Source of the DNA: Eubacterium sp. | Lineage (GTDB): Bacteria; Bacillota; Clostridia; Lachnospirales; Lachnospiraceae | Direction: 5' to 3' | DNA length: 39,281 nucleotides | NCBI GenBank assembly: GCA_024698585.1 | Contig: JAILRB010000012.1 | Location: forward strand, 1 to 39,281 | Part shown: in pieces, positions 9,062 through 17,510 of the stretch | Layout of the letters: the number at the start of each line of letters is the position of its first letter | How positions within the stretch are numbered: position 1 is the stretch's first letter | Notes under the pieces: generated by a model | Databases searched by the model: none | The model's input: only the letters and a program-made list of their open reading frames with translations | What the model was told of the DNA's origin: nothing | Program-made: the position numbers and the translations under genes

Positions 9062-9184
9062 TCTTCTTCTCTCATCCAGACTATACTGTCGGTCATGGAA
9101 TCACACCATGTCATGCCTTGCGGCTCGCTGACTTATGCTTTCGCAAACACAGCCGGTGGGGAATTTCGCCCCGCCCCGAAGTAT
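9062..9184 (-). ncRNA. FMN riboswitch (RFN element)
   Basis: Read on minus, the conserved RFN elements occur in order: CTTCGGGGCGGGGCGAAATT, CCCCACCGGC, an AGTCAGCGAGCC block, GTGTGATTCCATGACCGAC and finally AGTATAGTCTGGATGAGAGA. FMN binding normally stabilises the aptamer and allows the downstream terminator (8996-9026) to form, lowering rib expression. The aptamer starts about 5 nt after the lysC stop codon, so there is no intergenic space for a promoter upstream. Confidence 0.96.
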
Positions 9185-9188
9185 TCAA

Positions 9189-10517
9189 TTATTTCTTAAT
9201 TTTAATAAATGCATCGTAAATTGCTCTGATTGCAATTTCGAAATCTTCTTCTGCCACACCAATGATAATGTTTAACTCAGAAGATCCCTGGTCAATCATC
9301 TTAACATTGACACGTGCATCAGCCAATGCTGTAAATAAGATGGCTGCTGTTCCTCTGGCACTCTTCATTCCGCGACCTACAACGGCGATTAATGCAAGAT
9401 TGCTTTCAATGTATAACTGATCCGGATGAACTCTTCCACGGATTTCATCCAGGATTGCTGTTTCTTTTCCTGTAAAGTTATCTGTCTGAACAACCACACT
9501 CATGGTATCAACACCGGATGGCATATGTTCAAAACTTACATTGCTCTTTTCTAAAGCACGAAGAACATTTCTACCAAATCCGACTTCGCTGTTCATTTTA
9601 TCTTTTTCAATATTGATTACAGACATACCTTTCTTTCCGGCAATACCTGTAATAATGTGTTCACAAGGTTCTGCTGTTTCGGAAACGATAAATGTTCCGC
9701 GATCCTGTGGACAGTTTGTATTCTTAATGTTAATTGGAATTCCTGCAACTCTAACAGGAAATACTGCATCTTCATGAAGAACGTTGAATCCCATGTATGC
9801 CAACTCACGAAGTTCTGCATAAGTAAGGGTGCTGATTGGTTCCGGATTTACTACGATTCTAGGATCACAGATGAAGATACCACTTACATCAGTCCAGTTT
9901 TCATAAATCTTTGCGTTACAAGCTCTTGCAACGATAGAACCGGTTACGTCAGAACCACCTCTGGAGAATGTCTTGATTGTTCCGTTTGGCATGGAACCAT
10001 AGAAACCAGGAATAACTGCCTTGTTTGTCTTATCAAGCTTTGGCACTAATTTTTCCTTTGTCTTATCCCAATCAAACTTTCCGGCATCATCAAAGAAAAT
10101 GTATTTTGCAGCATCAATAAAATCGAAGCCTAAATACTTTGCTAATACTTTACTGTTCAAATATTCTCCACGGCTGGCAGCATAATCTCTACCTGCCATA
10201 TGTGTGAAGGCACCTTCAATAATCTCAAATTCATCATCTAATGTGAAATCCTTGATTCCAAGGTCTGAAATAATTCCATTATAGCGTTCCTTGATTGCTG
10301 TAAACTCTTCTTCAAAGCTTAACCCTTCAGAAGCCTTTTCATAACATGCATAAAGCATGTCTGTTACTTTAATATCTTCTACATAACGTTTTCCCGGTGC
10401 AGATGCTACTACAAATCTTCTGCTGTCTTCTGCCAAGATAATATCCGCAACCTTCTTAAACTGTTTTGCGTCAGCTAAAGAGCTTCCGCCAAATTTTACA
10501 ACCTTTGTTTCTCCCAT
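9189..10517 (-). CDS. lysC: aspartate kinase
   Basis: Aspartokinase phosphorylates aspartate, the first step to lysine, threonine and methionine. The 442-residue product has KFGGSSLADAKQF at the N-terminus, FSRGGSDVTGS near residue 190 and two C-terminal ACT domains (about 290-440) that usually bind the feedback inhibitor. Its length resembles monofunctional class III enzymes such as YclM. ATG at 10515-10517 is chosen because GGAGG lies 6 nt upstream; an in-frame TTG 12 nt further up would place that ribosome binding site inside the coding region. It follows hom by about 40 nt and shares its promoter. Confidence 0.95.
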   Translation of the reverse strand: MGETKVVKFGGSSLADAKQFKKVADIILAEDSRRFVVASAPGKRYVEDIKVTDMLYACYEKASEGLSFEEEFTAIKERYNGIISDLGIKDFTLDDEFEIIEGAFTHMAGRDYAASRGEYLNSKVLAKYLGFDFIDAAKYIFFDDAGKFDWDKTKEKLVPKLDKTNKAVIPGFYGSMPNGTIKTFSRGGSDVTGSIVARACNAKIYENWTDVSGIFICDPRIVVNPEPISTLTYAELRELAYMGFNVLHEDAVFPVRVAGIPINIKNTNCPQDRGTFIVSETAEPCEHIITGIAGKKGMSVINIEKDKMNSEVGFGRNVLRALEKSNVSFEHMPSGVDTMSVVVQTDNFTGKETAILDEIRGRVHPDQLYIESNLALIAVVGRGMKSARGTAAILFTALADARVNVKMIDQGSSELNIIIGVAEEDFEIAIRAIYDAFIKIKK

Positions 10518-10556
10518 GATTTCCTCCAAATAATCCCTTAACCTCTTATTATAGAA

Positions 10557-11759
10557 TTATGCTTCTACTCTGATTCTAGAAATAACATTTCCTAACTTTT
10601 CTGCACATTCCGCAAACTTTGTTTCTGTCATCTTTGCTGTGACAAATCCAACTTCACCAGCGATTCCAGCATCAATATAGGAAACTTCTCCAAATGCCTG
10701 TTCCACTGCATCCTTGGATGCTGATGTTCTTACAAAGAACGCTTTCTTGGACTGTGAGAAATCTTCTAACTGTAATTTTTCTCCATCCCAAACCACTGTT
10801 GTGGAAACATTTAAGTGTCTTACACAGTCAACAATGTCAGACACTACAGCACTGGCAGTAGGAAGACTTCCTGCACCACTACCAATAAATACTAAATCCC
10901 CAACCATGTTACCACGCACGAGAATTCCGTTTACAACATCACTTACATGGAATAATGGATGATCTTCTGCTAATAATCTTGGAGAAACAGATGCCACGAT
11001 TTCTCCTTCTTCATTCTTACATTTTGCAAGAAGCTTAATGGATCTTCCCATCTTCTTTGCATACTTGAAATCTTCTGCAGAAATCTTTGTGATTCCTTCG
11101 GTATAGATTTCTTCATAATCAACGGTCTTTCCGTAAGCAAGGGATGCAAGAATAGCAATCTTTCTCACTGCATCAAAGCCTTCCACGTCTGCCTCCGGAT
11201 TTCTTTCCGCATATCCCAAATCCTGTGCCTGTTTCAAAACACTGTCAAAGTCTGCACCTTCACGGTCCATCTTTGTAAGGATGTAATTGGTTGTTCCATT
11301 TAAGATTCCTGTGATTTCCTGAATCTTATCTGCAGTAATATGCATGTTCAAAGGACGGATAATTGGAATACCGCCACCAACTGCTGCTTCAAATAAGAAG
11401 TTTCTGTTGTTCTTATGCGCAATAGCAATTAACTCTGCACCATATTTTGCAACCAATTCCTTGTTTGAAGTACAAACACTCTTTCCTGCTTCTAAAGCAG
11501 CCTTTACAAAATCATAAGCCGGTTTCAAACCGCCCATTACTTCTATTACAATTTCAACTTCAGGATCATTTAAAATAATATTGTAATCATGTACTAATAC
11601 ACTCTCACATGGATCTCCCGGAAAATCTCTCAAATCAAGAACGTATTTAATGTCAACTTCCTGACCAGCTTTCCCTGTAATCAATTCACTGTTCTGTTTC
11701 AGTATTTCAAATACTCCGGAACCAACTGTTCCATATCCCAAAATTGCAACTTTAATCAT
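10557..11759 (-). CDS. hom: homoserine dehydrogenase
   Basis: Converts aspartate semialdehyde to homoserine with NAD(P)H. The 400-residue protein starts with the Rossmann motif ILGYGTVGSGV and has EAAVGGGIPIIRPL near residue 125, GILNGTTNYIL near 150 and the catalytic-lysine region around 200. A C-terminal segment (about 325-400) looks like an ACT domain, a probable threonine-sensing module. The ribosome binding site is GAGGG. It is first in a hom-lysC unit with a strong promoter at 11803-11831. Confidence 0.95.
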   Translation of the reverse strand: MIKVAILGYGTVGSGVFEILKQNSELITGKAGQEVDIKYVLDLRDFPGDPCESVLVHDYNIILNDPEVEIVIEVMGGLKPAYDFVKAALEAGKSVCTSNKELVAKYGAELIAIAHKNNRNFLFEAAVGGGIPIIRPLNMHITADKIQEITGILNGTTNYILTKMDREGADFDSVLKQAQDLGYAERNPEADVEGFDAVRKIAILASLAYGKTVDYEEIYTEGITKISAEDFKYAKKMGRSIKLLAKCKNEEGEIVASVSPRLLAEDHPLFHVSDVVNGILVRGNMVGDLVFIGSGAGSLPTASAVVSDIVDCVRHLNVSTTVVWDGEKLQLEDFSQSKKAFFVRTSASKDAVEQAFGEVSYIDAGIAGEVGFVTAKMTETKFAECAEKLGNVISRIRVEA

Positions 11760-11802
11760 GGTTTTCCCTCTCTTGTCTTTTTTGATTTATACCGTGCTTT
11801 TT

Positions 11803-11831
11803 AGTTTATCACGCTTATTTGTAATAATCAA
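11803..11831 (-). promoter_or_regulatory. promoter of hom-lysC
   Basis: On minus, TTGATT (11826-11831), a 17-nt spacer and TAAACT (11803-11808), followed after about 30 nt by the hom ribosome binding site. No terminator, T-box or riboswitch was seen between it and hom. Confidence 0.75.
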
Positions 11832-11893
11832 CAAATTTTGATGCTTTTCGCCATAATGCATAACAGTTCCATCAAATTTCATATTTATTTATC

Positions 11894-13000
11894 TTATTTT
11901 GCATTAATCCACTTTAAATATGCATTAATGAACGGATCCAGATAGCCATCCAGTACTTTTCCAACATCCGCCACTTCTTCATTGGTTCTATGATCCTTCA
12001 CCATCGTGTACGGCTGCATGACATAAGAACGAATCTGATTTCCCCAGCCAATTTCCTTCACTTCACCACGAATTCCGGAACGTTTCTCCTCTTCCTCCTG
12101 TTTTTTCAGAATGTAGAGTTTCGCTTTTAACATCTTCATTGCCCTGTCTTTATTTTGCAACTGAGAACGTTCATTCTGACATTGCACTACAATTCCCGTA
12201 GGAAGATGGGTGATACGAATCGCTGATGACGTCTTATTGACATGCTGACCACCTGCGCCACTGGAGCGATAAGTATCCACACGAATTTCATCATCCTTGA
12301 TTTCAATTTCGATATCATCTTCAATATCCGGCATTACATCCACAGAAGAAAAAGATGTCTGTCGTTTTCCCGCCGCATTAAACGGAGAAATTCGAACCAA
12401 GCGATGCACTCCTTTTTCCGCTTTTAAATAACCATAGGCATTTTCTCCATTCACCTGGAAGGTAATGGACTTGATTCCCGCCTCGTCGCCATCCAGAAAA
12501 TCCAACACTTCTGTCTGGAAGCCTTTAGAATCTGCCCATCGGGTATACATTCGATAAAGCATACTACTCCAGTCACAGGATTCTGTTCCTCCTGCACCGG
12601 CATTGATTTTAATCACTGCATTACACTTATCATATTCTCCCGACAACAGGGTCTCAATTTTCACCGTTTCAAAGTTCTCCACGAAATCGTTCAATTCCTG
12701 CGAAACTTCCTCTACCATATCTGGGTCTGCTTCTTCCACACCCATATCAATCAGAACTCCTAAGTCTTCATACTGAGTTTCCAGATTCCCGATAATTTCC
12801 ATTTTCGTCTTCAGACCTTTCAGTTCCTTCATCTTTTTCTGAGAACCTTCCACATCATCCCAGAATCCTTCTGATTCCATGTCTGCTTCGATTTCGTCAA
12901 TTCGTTCCTTTGTTTTTTCTATTTCAAAAGCACTCTTCAGTTCTTCCAATCGTTCTTTATAACCATTCCACTGAATTTTGTACTGTTCTAATTCTACCAA
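11894..13000 (-). CDS. prfB: peptide chain release factor 2
   Basis: RF2 releases peptides at UGA and UAA codons. The 368-residue product contains the RF2 codon-recognition tripeptide in RISPFNAAG and the catalytic GGQ in SSGAGGQHVNKTSSAIR. The N-terminal coiled coil is complete and in frame from a TTG start (12998-13000) that has AGGAGG 7 nt upstream. The next Met is about 40 residues in, so TTG is the likely start. The in-frame UGA and +1 frameshift that autoregulate RF2 in many bacteria are absent; the reading frame runs straight through. Confidence 0.95.
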   Translation of the reverse strand: MVELEQYKIQWNGYKERLEELKSAFEIEKTKERIDEIEADMESEGFWDDVEGSQKKMKELKGLKTKMEIIGNLETQYEDLGVLIDMGVEEADPDMVEEVSQELNDFVENFETVKIETLLSGEYDKCNAVIKINAGAGGTESCDWSSMLYRMYTRWADSKGFQTEVLDFLDGDEAGIKSITFQVNGENAYGYLKAEKGVHRLVRISPFNAAGKRQTSFSSVDVMPDIEDDIEIEIKDDEIRVDTYRSSGAGGQHVNKTSSAIRITHLPTGIVVQCQNERSQLQNKDRAMKMLKAKLYILKKQEEEEKRSGIRGEVKEIGWGNQIRSYVMQPYTMVKDHRTNEEVADVGKVLDGYLDPFINAYLKWINAK

Positions 13001-13039
13001 CTCAATTCCTCCTAATACGACTCGCGTTTCACGGATTAG

Positions 13040-13067
13040 TTTATAACATTAGAAAAGGAGTTGTCAA
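13040..13067 (-). promoter_or_regulatory. promoter of prfB, overlapping the secA terminator
   Basis: On minus, TTGACA (13062-13067), 16 nt and TATAAA (13040-13045). The -35 hexamer lies in the loop and downstream arm of the hairpin that ends secA. Transcription would start about 33 nt before the prfB TTG. Confidence 0.65.
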
Positions 13068-13076
13068 ACAACTCCT
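13050..13076 (-). terminator. terminator of secA
   Basis: Perfect 8-bp stem AGGAGTTG/CAACTCCT (13056-13063 and 13069-13076), loop of five, followed on minus by TTTTCT. It lies 25 nt after the secA stop. The U-tract is short, so termination may be partial. Confidence 0.6.
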
Positions 13077-13101
13077 CTTCTTTCTCGTTTCTTATCGTTT
13101 C

Positions 13102-15678
13102 TTATCCATTCTTTCTACCACAGCAGTTCTTATATTTCTTACCGCTTCCACATGGACATGGATCGTTCGGATATACCTTTTCTGTATCTCTCATCTTTGG
13201 TTTCTTCACGCCACCATCATCATCTTTATTTGTTCCGGTAACCTTCGCAACCTCTTCTCGTTCAACCTTCTGTTCCACCTTTACGTGGTACAATGTCTTA
13301 ACAGTATCCAGACGAATATTATAAATCATATTATCGAACATTTCAAAGCCCTGAATCTTATATTCCACAGCCGGATCTTTCTGACCATAAGCCATCAAGC
13401 CGATTCCCTGCTTCAACTGTTCCATATCATCTAAATGATCCATCCACTTTCTATCGATAACCCTCAGAAGAACAATTCGTTCTAATTCACGAATCTGTTC
13501 CGGTTCCGGGAATTCACTTTCTTTTTCTTCATAAAGCTGAACAGCTTTTTCCTTCAATAACTGAACCAGTTCTGCCTTTGTCATCTGACGAATTTCACTT
13601 TCATGAATTCCTAAATGCAGTGGAATCACTTCAAACAACGACTGATTGAGTCCCTGTAAATCCCATTCATCCGGATGTGCATCATCTCTCAGGAACATAT
13701 CCACCTGAGATTCAATGATTTCGTATACCATCTTCATAATGGCATCTCTCATATTTTCGCCATCAAGAACACGAGCTCTTTCTGCATAAATAATTTCTCT
13801 CTGATCATTATTTACCTTATCGTATTCCATCAGGTTCTTACGAATACCAAAGTTATTTCCTTCAATCTTCTTCTGTGCTCTTTCAATGGTATTGGATAAT
13901 GCCTTATGATGAATTTCTTCATTTTCAGGAACACCCAATGCATTAAATACTGCCATCAGTTTTTCAGAAGCAAACAATCTCATAATATCATCTTCCAAAG
14001 AGATGTAGAATTTTGATTCACCCACATCACCCTGACGTCCGGAACGTCCACGAAGCTGATTATCAATTCGACGAGATTCATGTCTTTCTGTACCGATAAT
14101 CTTCAAACCACCGGCAGCTCTTGCTTCATCATCTAACTTAATATCAGTACCACGACCAGCCATGTTGGTAGCGATGGTTACTGCACCGTGCTGTCCTGCC
14201 TGTGCTACGATTTCCGCTTCCTGTTCATGGAATTTCGCATTCAATACTTTATGAGGAACACCCTGTTTCTTCAACAACGCACTGATTTCTTCTGAAGAAT
14301 CAATGTTAATCGTACCAACCAATACCGGCTGTCCCTTCTGATACGCCTTCACGATTTCTTCGATTACAGCATGTAATTTTTCTTTTCTGGTCTTGAACAT
14401 TGCATCATCTAAGTCAATTCTAGCGATTGGCTTATTCGTAGGAATTTCTACAACGTCCATTCCGTAAATATCTCTAAATTCTTTTTCTTCTGTAAGAGCT
14501 GTACCGGTCATACCAGCTTTCTTCTTATACTTGTTAAAGAAGTTCTGGAATGTAACAGTCGCCAATGTCTTACTTTCTCTCTTAACCTTTACGTGTTCCT
14601 TTGCTTCAATCGCCTGATGCAATCCGTCAGAGTAACGACGTCCCGGCATAATACGTCCGGTAAATTCGTCTACGATTAAAACTTCGTCATCCTTTACAAC
14701 GTAATCCTGATCTTTGTGCATTAAATTGTGTGCACGAAGAGCAAGAATCACATTGTGCTGTAATTCTAAGTTTTCAGCATCCGCATAGTTTTCGATATGG
14801 AAGAATTTTTCTACCTTTGCAATACCGTCTGCTGTCAACGTAACAATCTTATCTTTTTCATTTACTAAGAAGTCTCCATCTTCTTCAATGTCAACTCCCA
14901 TAATTGCATCCATCTTACTTAACTCAGGATTTGCTGTACCTCTTTCCATCTGTCTCGCAAGAATGTCACACATTTCATATAACTTTGTAGATTTTCCACT
15001 CTGACCGGAAATAATCAATGGTGTTCTAGCTTCATCGATTAAAACCGAGTCAACTTCGTCGATGATACAATAATTCAGACCTCTCTGAACTAACTGTTCT
15101 TTATATACGACCATGTTATCTCTTAAGTAGTCAAATCCTAATTCATTGTTTGTAATATATGTGATATCACATTCGTAAGCTGCCTTCTTATCTTCATGTT
15201 CCATTTCAGATAAAACACAACCTACGGTAAGTCCCAAAAATCTATGAACCTGTCCCATCCACTCAGCATCTCGAGTTGCAAGGTATTCGTTAACTGTAAC
15301 GATATGTACACCCTTTCCTTCCAATGCATTTAAGTAAGCCGGAAGCAAACAAGTCTGTGTCTTACCTTCACCAGTCTTCATTTCTGCGATACGACCTTCA
15401 TGTAAGATAATACCACCCTGAATCTGGCAAGGATAATGTTCTGTTCCAAGAATACGGCGTGTTGCTTCACGAACTAAAGCAAACGCTTCCGGTAAAATAT
15501 CATCTAAAGTTTCACCCTTCGCCAATCTGTCCTTAAACTCCTGAGTCTTTGCTCTCATTTCATCATCAGACAATTTTTCCATCTCAGGCTTCAGGCTTAA
15601 AACCTTCTCTAAAGTGCCTTTATGTCTTTTTAACTCTCTTTCACTGTGAGAGCCAACAATTTTCTTTACAATCCCCAT
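13102..15678 (-). CDS. secA: preprotein translocase ATPase SecA
   Basis: SecA drives post-translational export through SecYEG. The 858-residue product has Walker A in [11 protein letters not shown] near residue 100, the DEAD-type motif [16 protein letters not shown] near 205, [11 protein letters not shown] and [10 protein letters not shown] in the second nucleotide-binding fold, and the helical scaffold. It ends with a SEC-C zinc-binding tail, [18 protein letters not shown]. Length is normal. The ATG has AGGAG 6-7 nt upstream. Confidence 0.98.
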   Translation of the reverse strand: MGIVKKIVGSHSERELKRHKGTLEKVLSLKPEMEKLSDDEMRAKTQEFKDRLAKGETLDDILPEAFALVREATRRILGTEHYPCQIQGGIILHEGRIAEMKTGEGKTQTCLLPAYLNALEGKGVHIVTVNEYLATRDAEWMGQVHRFLGLTVGCVLSEMEHEDKKAAYECDITYITNNELGFDYLRDNMVVYKEQLVQRGLNYCIIDEVDSVLIDEARTPLIISGQSGKSTKLYEMCDILARQMERGTANPELSKMDAIMGVDIEEDGDFLVNEKDKIVTLTADGIAKVEKFFHIENYADAENLELQHNVILALRAHNLMHKDQDYVVKDDEVLIVDEFTGRIMPGRRYSDGLHQAIEAKEHVKVKRESKTLATVTFQNFFNKYKKKAGMTGTALTEEKEFRDIYGMDVVEIPTNKPIARIDLDDAMFKTRKEKLHAVIEEIVKAYQKGQPVLVGTINIDSSEEISALLKKQGVPHKVLNAKFHEQEAEIVAQAGQHGAVTIATNMAGRGTDIKLDDEARAAGGLKIIGTERHESRRIDNQLRGRSGRQGDVGESKFYISLEDDIMRLFASEKLMAVFNALGVPENEEIHHKALSNTIERAQKKIEGNNFGIRKNLMEYDKVNNDQREIIYAERARVLDGENMRDAIMKMVYEIIESQVDMFLRDDAHPDEWDLQGLNQSLFEVIPLHLGIHESEIRQMTKAELVQLLKEKAVQLYEEKESEFPEPEQIRELERIVLLRVIDRKWMDHLDDMEQLKQGIGLMAYGQKDPAVEYKIQGFEMFDNMIYNIRLDTVKTLYHVKVEQKVEREEVAKVTGTNKDDDGGVKKPKMRDTEKVYPNDPCPCGSGKKYKNCCGRKNG

Positions 15679-15703
15679 GTCAATCTCCTAAATCCCGTAT
15701 TTT

Positions 15704-15719
15704 GTGTATAAGTATACAC
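15704..15719 (-). other. palindrome at the secA transcription start
   Basis: GTGTATA and TATACAC arms are separated by two bases, starting about 8 nt downstream of the -10 on minus. It could be a 5'-terminal hairpin of the secA mRNA or an operator; the sequence alone cannot decide. Confidence 0.5.
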
Positions 15720-15726
15720 CTGAACT

Positions 15727-15755
15727 ATAATACCATTTTCAGCCAAAATGTTCAA
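15727..15755 (-). promoter_or_regulatory. promoter of secA
   Basis: On minus, TTGAAC (15750-15755), exactly 17 nt and TATTAT (15727-15732). The leader to the ATG is about 40 nt. Confidence 0.8.
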
Positions 15756-15799
15756 CAACCTGCCCTATTTATTTTGTTAAACTTTTGTTAACGTCATAC

Positions 15800-15862
15800 C
15801 CCGAGGATACAATATCCCGGCGTGACCGCTAGCGGTCCAAGCCGGGATATTGTATCCTCGGG
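15800..15862. repeat. 22-bp perfect inverted repeat with a nested palindrome
   Basis: Two perfect 22-nt arms (15800-15821 and 15841-15862, beginning CCCGAGGATAC) enclose 19 nt, itself containing the perfect palindrome GACCGCTAGCGGTC (15824-15837). There is no U-tract on either strand, so it is not a normal terminator. It opens a compound repeat block running to 16078. Confidence 0.9.
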
Positions 15863-15863
15863 A

Positions 15864-15886
15864 GTGTGGATGGGAACCATCCACAC
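15864..15886. repeat. 10-bp hairpin with GAA triloop
   Basis: GTGTGGATGG and CCATCCACAC arms flank GAA. It directly follows the 22-bp inverted repeat. Confidence 0.8.
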
Positions 15887-15926
15887 AGCGAAAAGAAACG
15901 GAGCGTAGCGGAGTGAATTTGAGCTG
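15886..15926. repeat. repeat module shared with the locus upstream of hpf
   Basis: Reads CAGCGAAAAGA, then an AGCGTAGCGGA stretch, then ATTTGAGCTG. The same elements with small indels form the centre of each 65-bp unit at 16849-17037. This ties the two repeat blocks flanking hpf to one family. Confidence 0.75.
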
Positions 15927-16078
15927 TATGGCGGTGCAGCATGAGCTGTATGGCGGTGCAGCGTGAGCTGTATGGCGGTGCAGCATGAGCTGTATGACGT
16001 TACAGCATGGGCTGTACGGCGCACGGTGTGTAGCACGGGCTGTATAACGCACAGCACGGGCTGTATGGCATAAGCCGC
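15921..16078. repeat. tandem array of about 22-bp GAGCTGTATGGCGGTGCAGCAT units
   Basis: Seven consecutive units: four of 22 nt (starting 15921, 15943, 15965 and 15987), then diverged ones of about 28, 21 and 21 nt. Each keeps a GCTGTA...CAGC pairing, so each can fold as a small hairpin. Divergence grows toward hpf. Reading frames across the array are low-complexity artefacts. Confidence 0.85.
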
Positions 16079-16112
16079 AAAAAACCCGGAGACAATTCTC
16101 CGGGTTTTTTCT
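16079..16112. terminator. bidirectional terminator after hpf
   Basis: AAAAAACCCGGAGA, loop and TCTCCGGGTTTTTT form an 8-bp GC-rich stem extended by A/T pairs, with U-tracts in both directions. It lies 11 nt after the hpf stop and is a strong terminator for it on minus. Confidence 0.92.
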
Positions 16113-16122
16113 CTATATGAAA

Positions 16123-16668
16123 CTAATCAAGTTCTGGTTCAATTAAACCATATGCTCCATTTTTTCTCTTATACACTACATTTACTTCATTTGTTTCTGC
16201 ATTTAAGAATACGAAGAATGAATGTCCAATCAAATCCATTTCAATACATGCATCTTCCGGGAACATAGGTTTAATTCCAAACCTTTTCGTCTTAACGATT
16301 TTCACTTCATCGTCTTCTTCGTCATCATATGCAAAATCTGCATCAAAAAATTCTGACTGGAAGCTGTCTCTTGCTGCTTTCTTTTTATCTATAATCTTCT
16401 TTTTATATTTTACAATCTGTCTTTCTATAGTTTCTTCAACCATATCAATTGCAGCGTACATATCTTCGCTGATTTCTTCAGCTCTAATTATATTTCCTTT
16501 TACCGGAATTGTTACCTCCACTTTCTGATCATCCTTGTCCACACTAAGTGTAACGTCAACTGGTGTGTCCTCAGCTAAATACTTATTCAGCTTTCCTAAC
16601 TTCTTCTCGATATCAACCTTGATACCTTCTGTAACCTTAATGTTCTTTCCAAATATTCTAATCTTCAT
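16123..16668 (-). CDS. hpf: ribosome hibernation promoting factor, long form
   Basis: Long Hpf dimerises idle ribosomes into 100S particles in stationary phase. The 181-residue product has the N-terminal ribosome-binding domain (MKIRIFGKNIKVTEGIK, about 1-105), an acidic linker (DDEEDDE) and the C-terminal dimerisation domain (about 125-181, with GHSFFVFLNAETNEVNVVY). ATG at 16666-16668 is chosen because AAAGGAAG lies upstream; a longer in-frame TTG start would overlap the promoter. It is monocistronic, with its own promoter and a strong terminator. Confidence 0.94.
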   Translation of the reverse strand: MKIRIFGKNIKVTEGIKVDIEKKLGKLNKYLAEDTPVDVTLSVDKDDQKVEVTIPVKGNIIRAEEISEDMYAAIDMVEETIERQIVKYKKKIIDKKKAARDSFQSEFFDADFAYDDEEDDEVKIVKTKRFGIKPMFPEDACIEMDLIGHSFFVFLNAETNEVNVVYKRKNGAYGLIEPELD

Positions 16669-16700
16669 GTCGCCACTTCCTTTCTTTATTTGGTAGTTCA

Positions 16701-16729
16701 ATTATACCATACATCAGAAAGGTTTCCAA
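16701..16729 (-). promoter_or_regulatory. promoter of hpf
   Basis: On minus, TTGGAA (16724-16729), 17 nt and TATAAT (16701-16706). The start is about 26 nt before the ATG, which excludes the longer reading frame. Confidence 0.8.
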
Positions 16730-16758
16730 CAAATAAATACATCTGTAACGTTTTTATT

Positions 16759-16848
16759 TGCAATCGTCCAGAGCCACTAAAAATACCGTTCATCCGAAGC
16801 TTTCAAATGCTCGCATTTGAAGGCAAGGTTGTGCGGTATTTTTTGTGG
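16759..16848. repeat. left end and nested hairpins of the structured repeat upstream of hpf
   Basis: TGCAATCGTCCAGAGCCAC (16759-16777) is the inverted partner (one mismatch) of the right end of the block at 17022-17040. Inside it, AAATACCG pairs with CGGTATTT, and TTCAAATGC-TC-GCATTTGAA forms an inner hairpin, giving a nested structure. Confidence 0.8.
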
Positions 16849-17040
16849 CGAGTACGCCCCAGCGAAAAGACGCATAGCGGATTTGAGCTGGGTGGCTCTG
16901 GACGATCCTTCGGCGAGTACGCCCCAGCGAAAAGACGCATAGCGGATTTGAGCTGGGTGGCTCTGGACGATTCTTCGACGAGTACGCCCCAGCGAAAAGA
17001 CGCATAGTGGATTTGAGCTGGGCGGCTCTGGACGATTGCA
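16849..17040. repeat. three tandem 65-bp repeats
   Basis: Units start at 16849, 16914 and 16979, exactly 65 bp apart and nearly identical; the last is slightly shortened. Each unit contains CCCCAGC...GCTGGG, which can pair, and ends with GTGGCTCTGGACGAT, the complement of the block's left end at 16759. No gene is supported inside. Confidence 0.93.
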
Positions 17041-17460
17041 ATGCATTTCTGCCCTTATAGAATCATTTCATTCTTCCACTCTCCCACTTTTTCGCGTCAT
17101 TTTGTAGACATTGCACAATTTTCCTTATTTTCCCCCCATGTTACATAAATATCCATTTTCCAAGTTATTAACATCATTTTTTCCATGAAAACACCTTGTA
17201 AAATGGGTTATTAACCGAGTTATTAACATTATTCACGCTTTTTTTCTTTCATTTATGTAAATCTATGTCGAATTTTGTAAAGAACAGACGTTTTGTTAAG
17301 AAGTAATAAACTTGTGCATTTTGAATAATAATCCTTGACATTTTTTTAACACCCACTTAAAAATATTTTTATTTAAAATGCCTTTTTTAGCCTCTTTTTC
17401 AGTTCCATAAACATTACTCGGTCGATATTCAAACTTCTTTCCTCTGTCTTTCCATTCTTC
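17041..17460. other. AT-rich intergenic stretch without a recognised gene
   Basis: No convincing reading frame or known RNA is seen. It holds three copies of GTTATTAAC (17164, 17207 and 17219), two of them 12 bp apart. A weak plus-strand promoter-like pair, TTGACA at 17335 and TAAAAA at 17358 with 17-nt spacing, lies further on. Neither has a visible target gene. Confidence 0.4.
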
Positions 17461-17496
17461 TAAAAAAAGGCCTTCTGCTTATCGCAAAAGGCCTTC
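17461..17496 (-). terminator. terminator of the NlpC/P60 gene
   Basis: AAGGCCTT (17467-17474 and 17488-17495), extended by GC pairs, is followed on minus by seven T. It lies 14 nt after the stop codon. Confidence 0.88.
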
Positions 17497-17510
17497 GTAA
17501 ACTTTTTTAA

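Noticed and set aside
10518-10529. Longer lysC start at TTG
   Set aside because: It would place the GGAGG ribosome binding site inside the coding sequence; ATG at 10515-10517 fits better.
15800-15862. The 22-bp inverted repeat as terminator of hpf
   Set aside because: No T-run on either strand, and a strong terminator already lies at 16079-16112.
15777-16057. Two overlapping minus frames rich in Ala/His/Cys through the 22-bp array
   Set aside because: They only translate the tandem repeat; no ribosome binding site, and they run through the large inverted repeat.
16669-16701. Longer hpf start at TTG
   Set aside because: It overlaps the TATAAT promoter element and the ribosome binding site.
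16690-17046. Frames across the 65-bp repeats
   Set aside because: Low-complexity translations of the repeat on both strands; no start signals.
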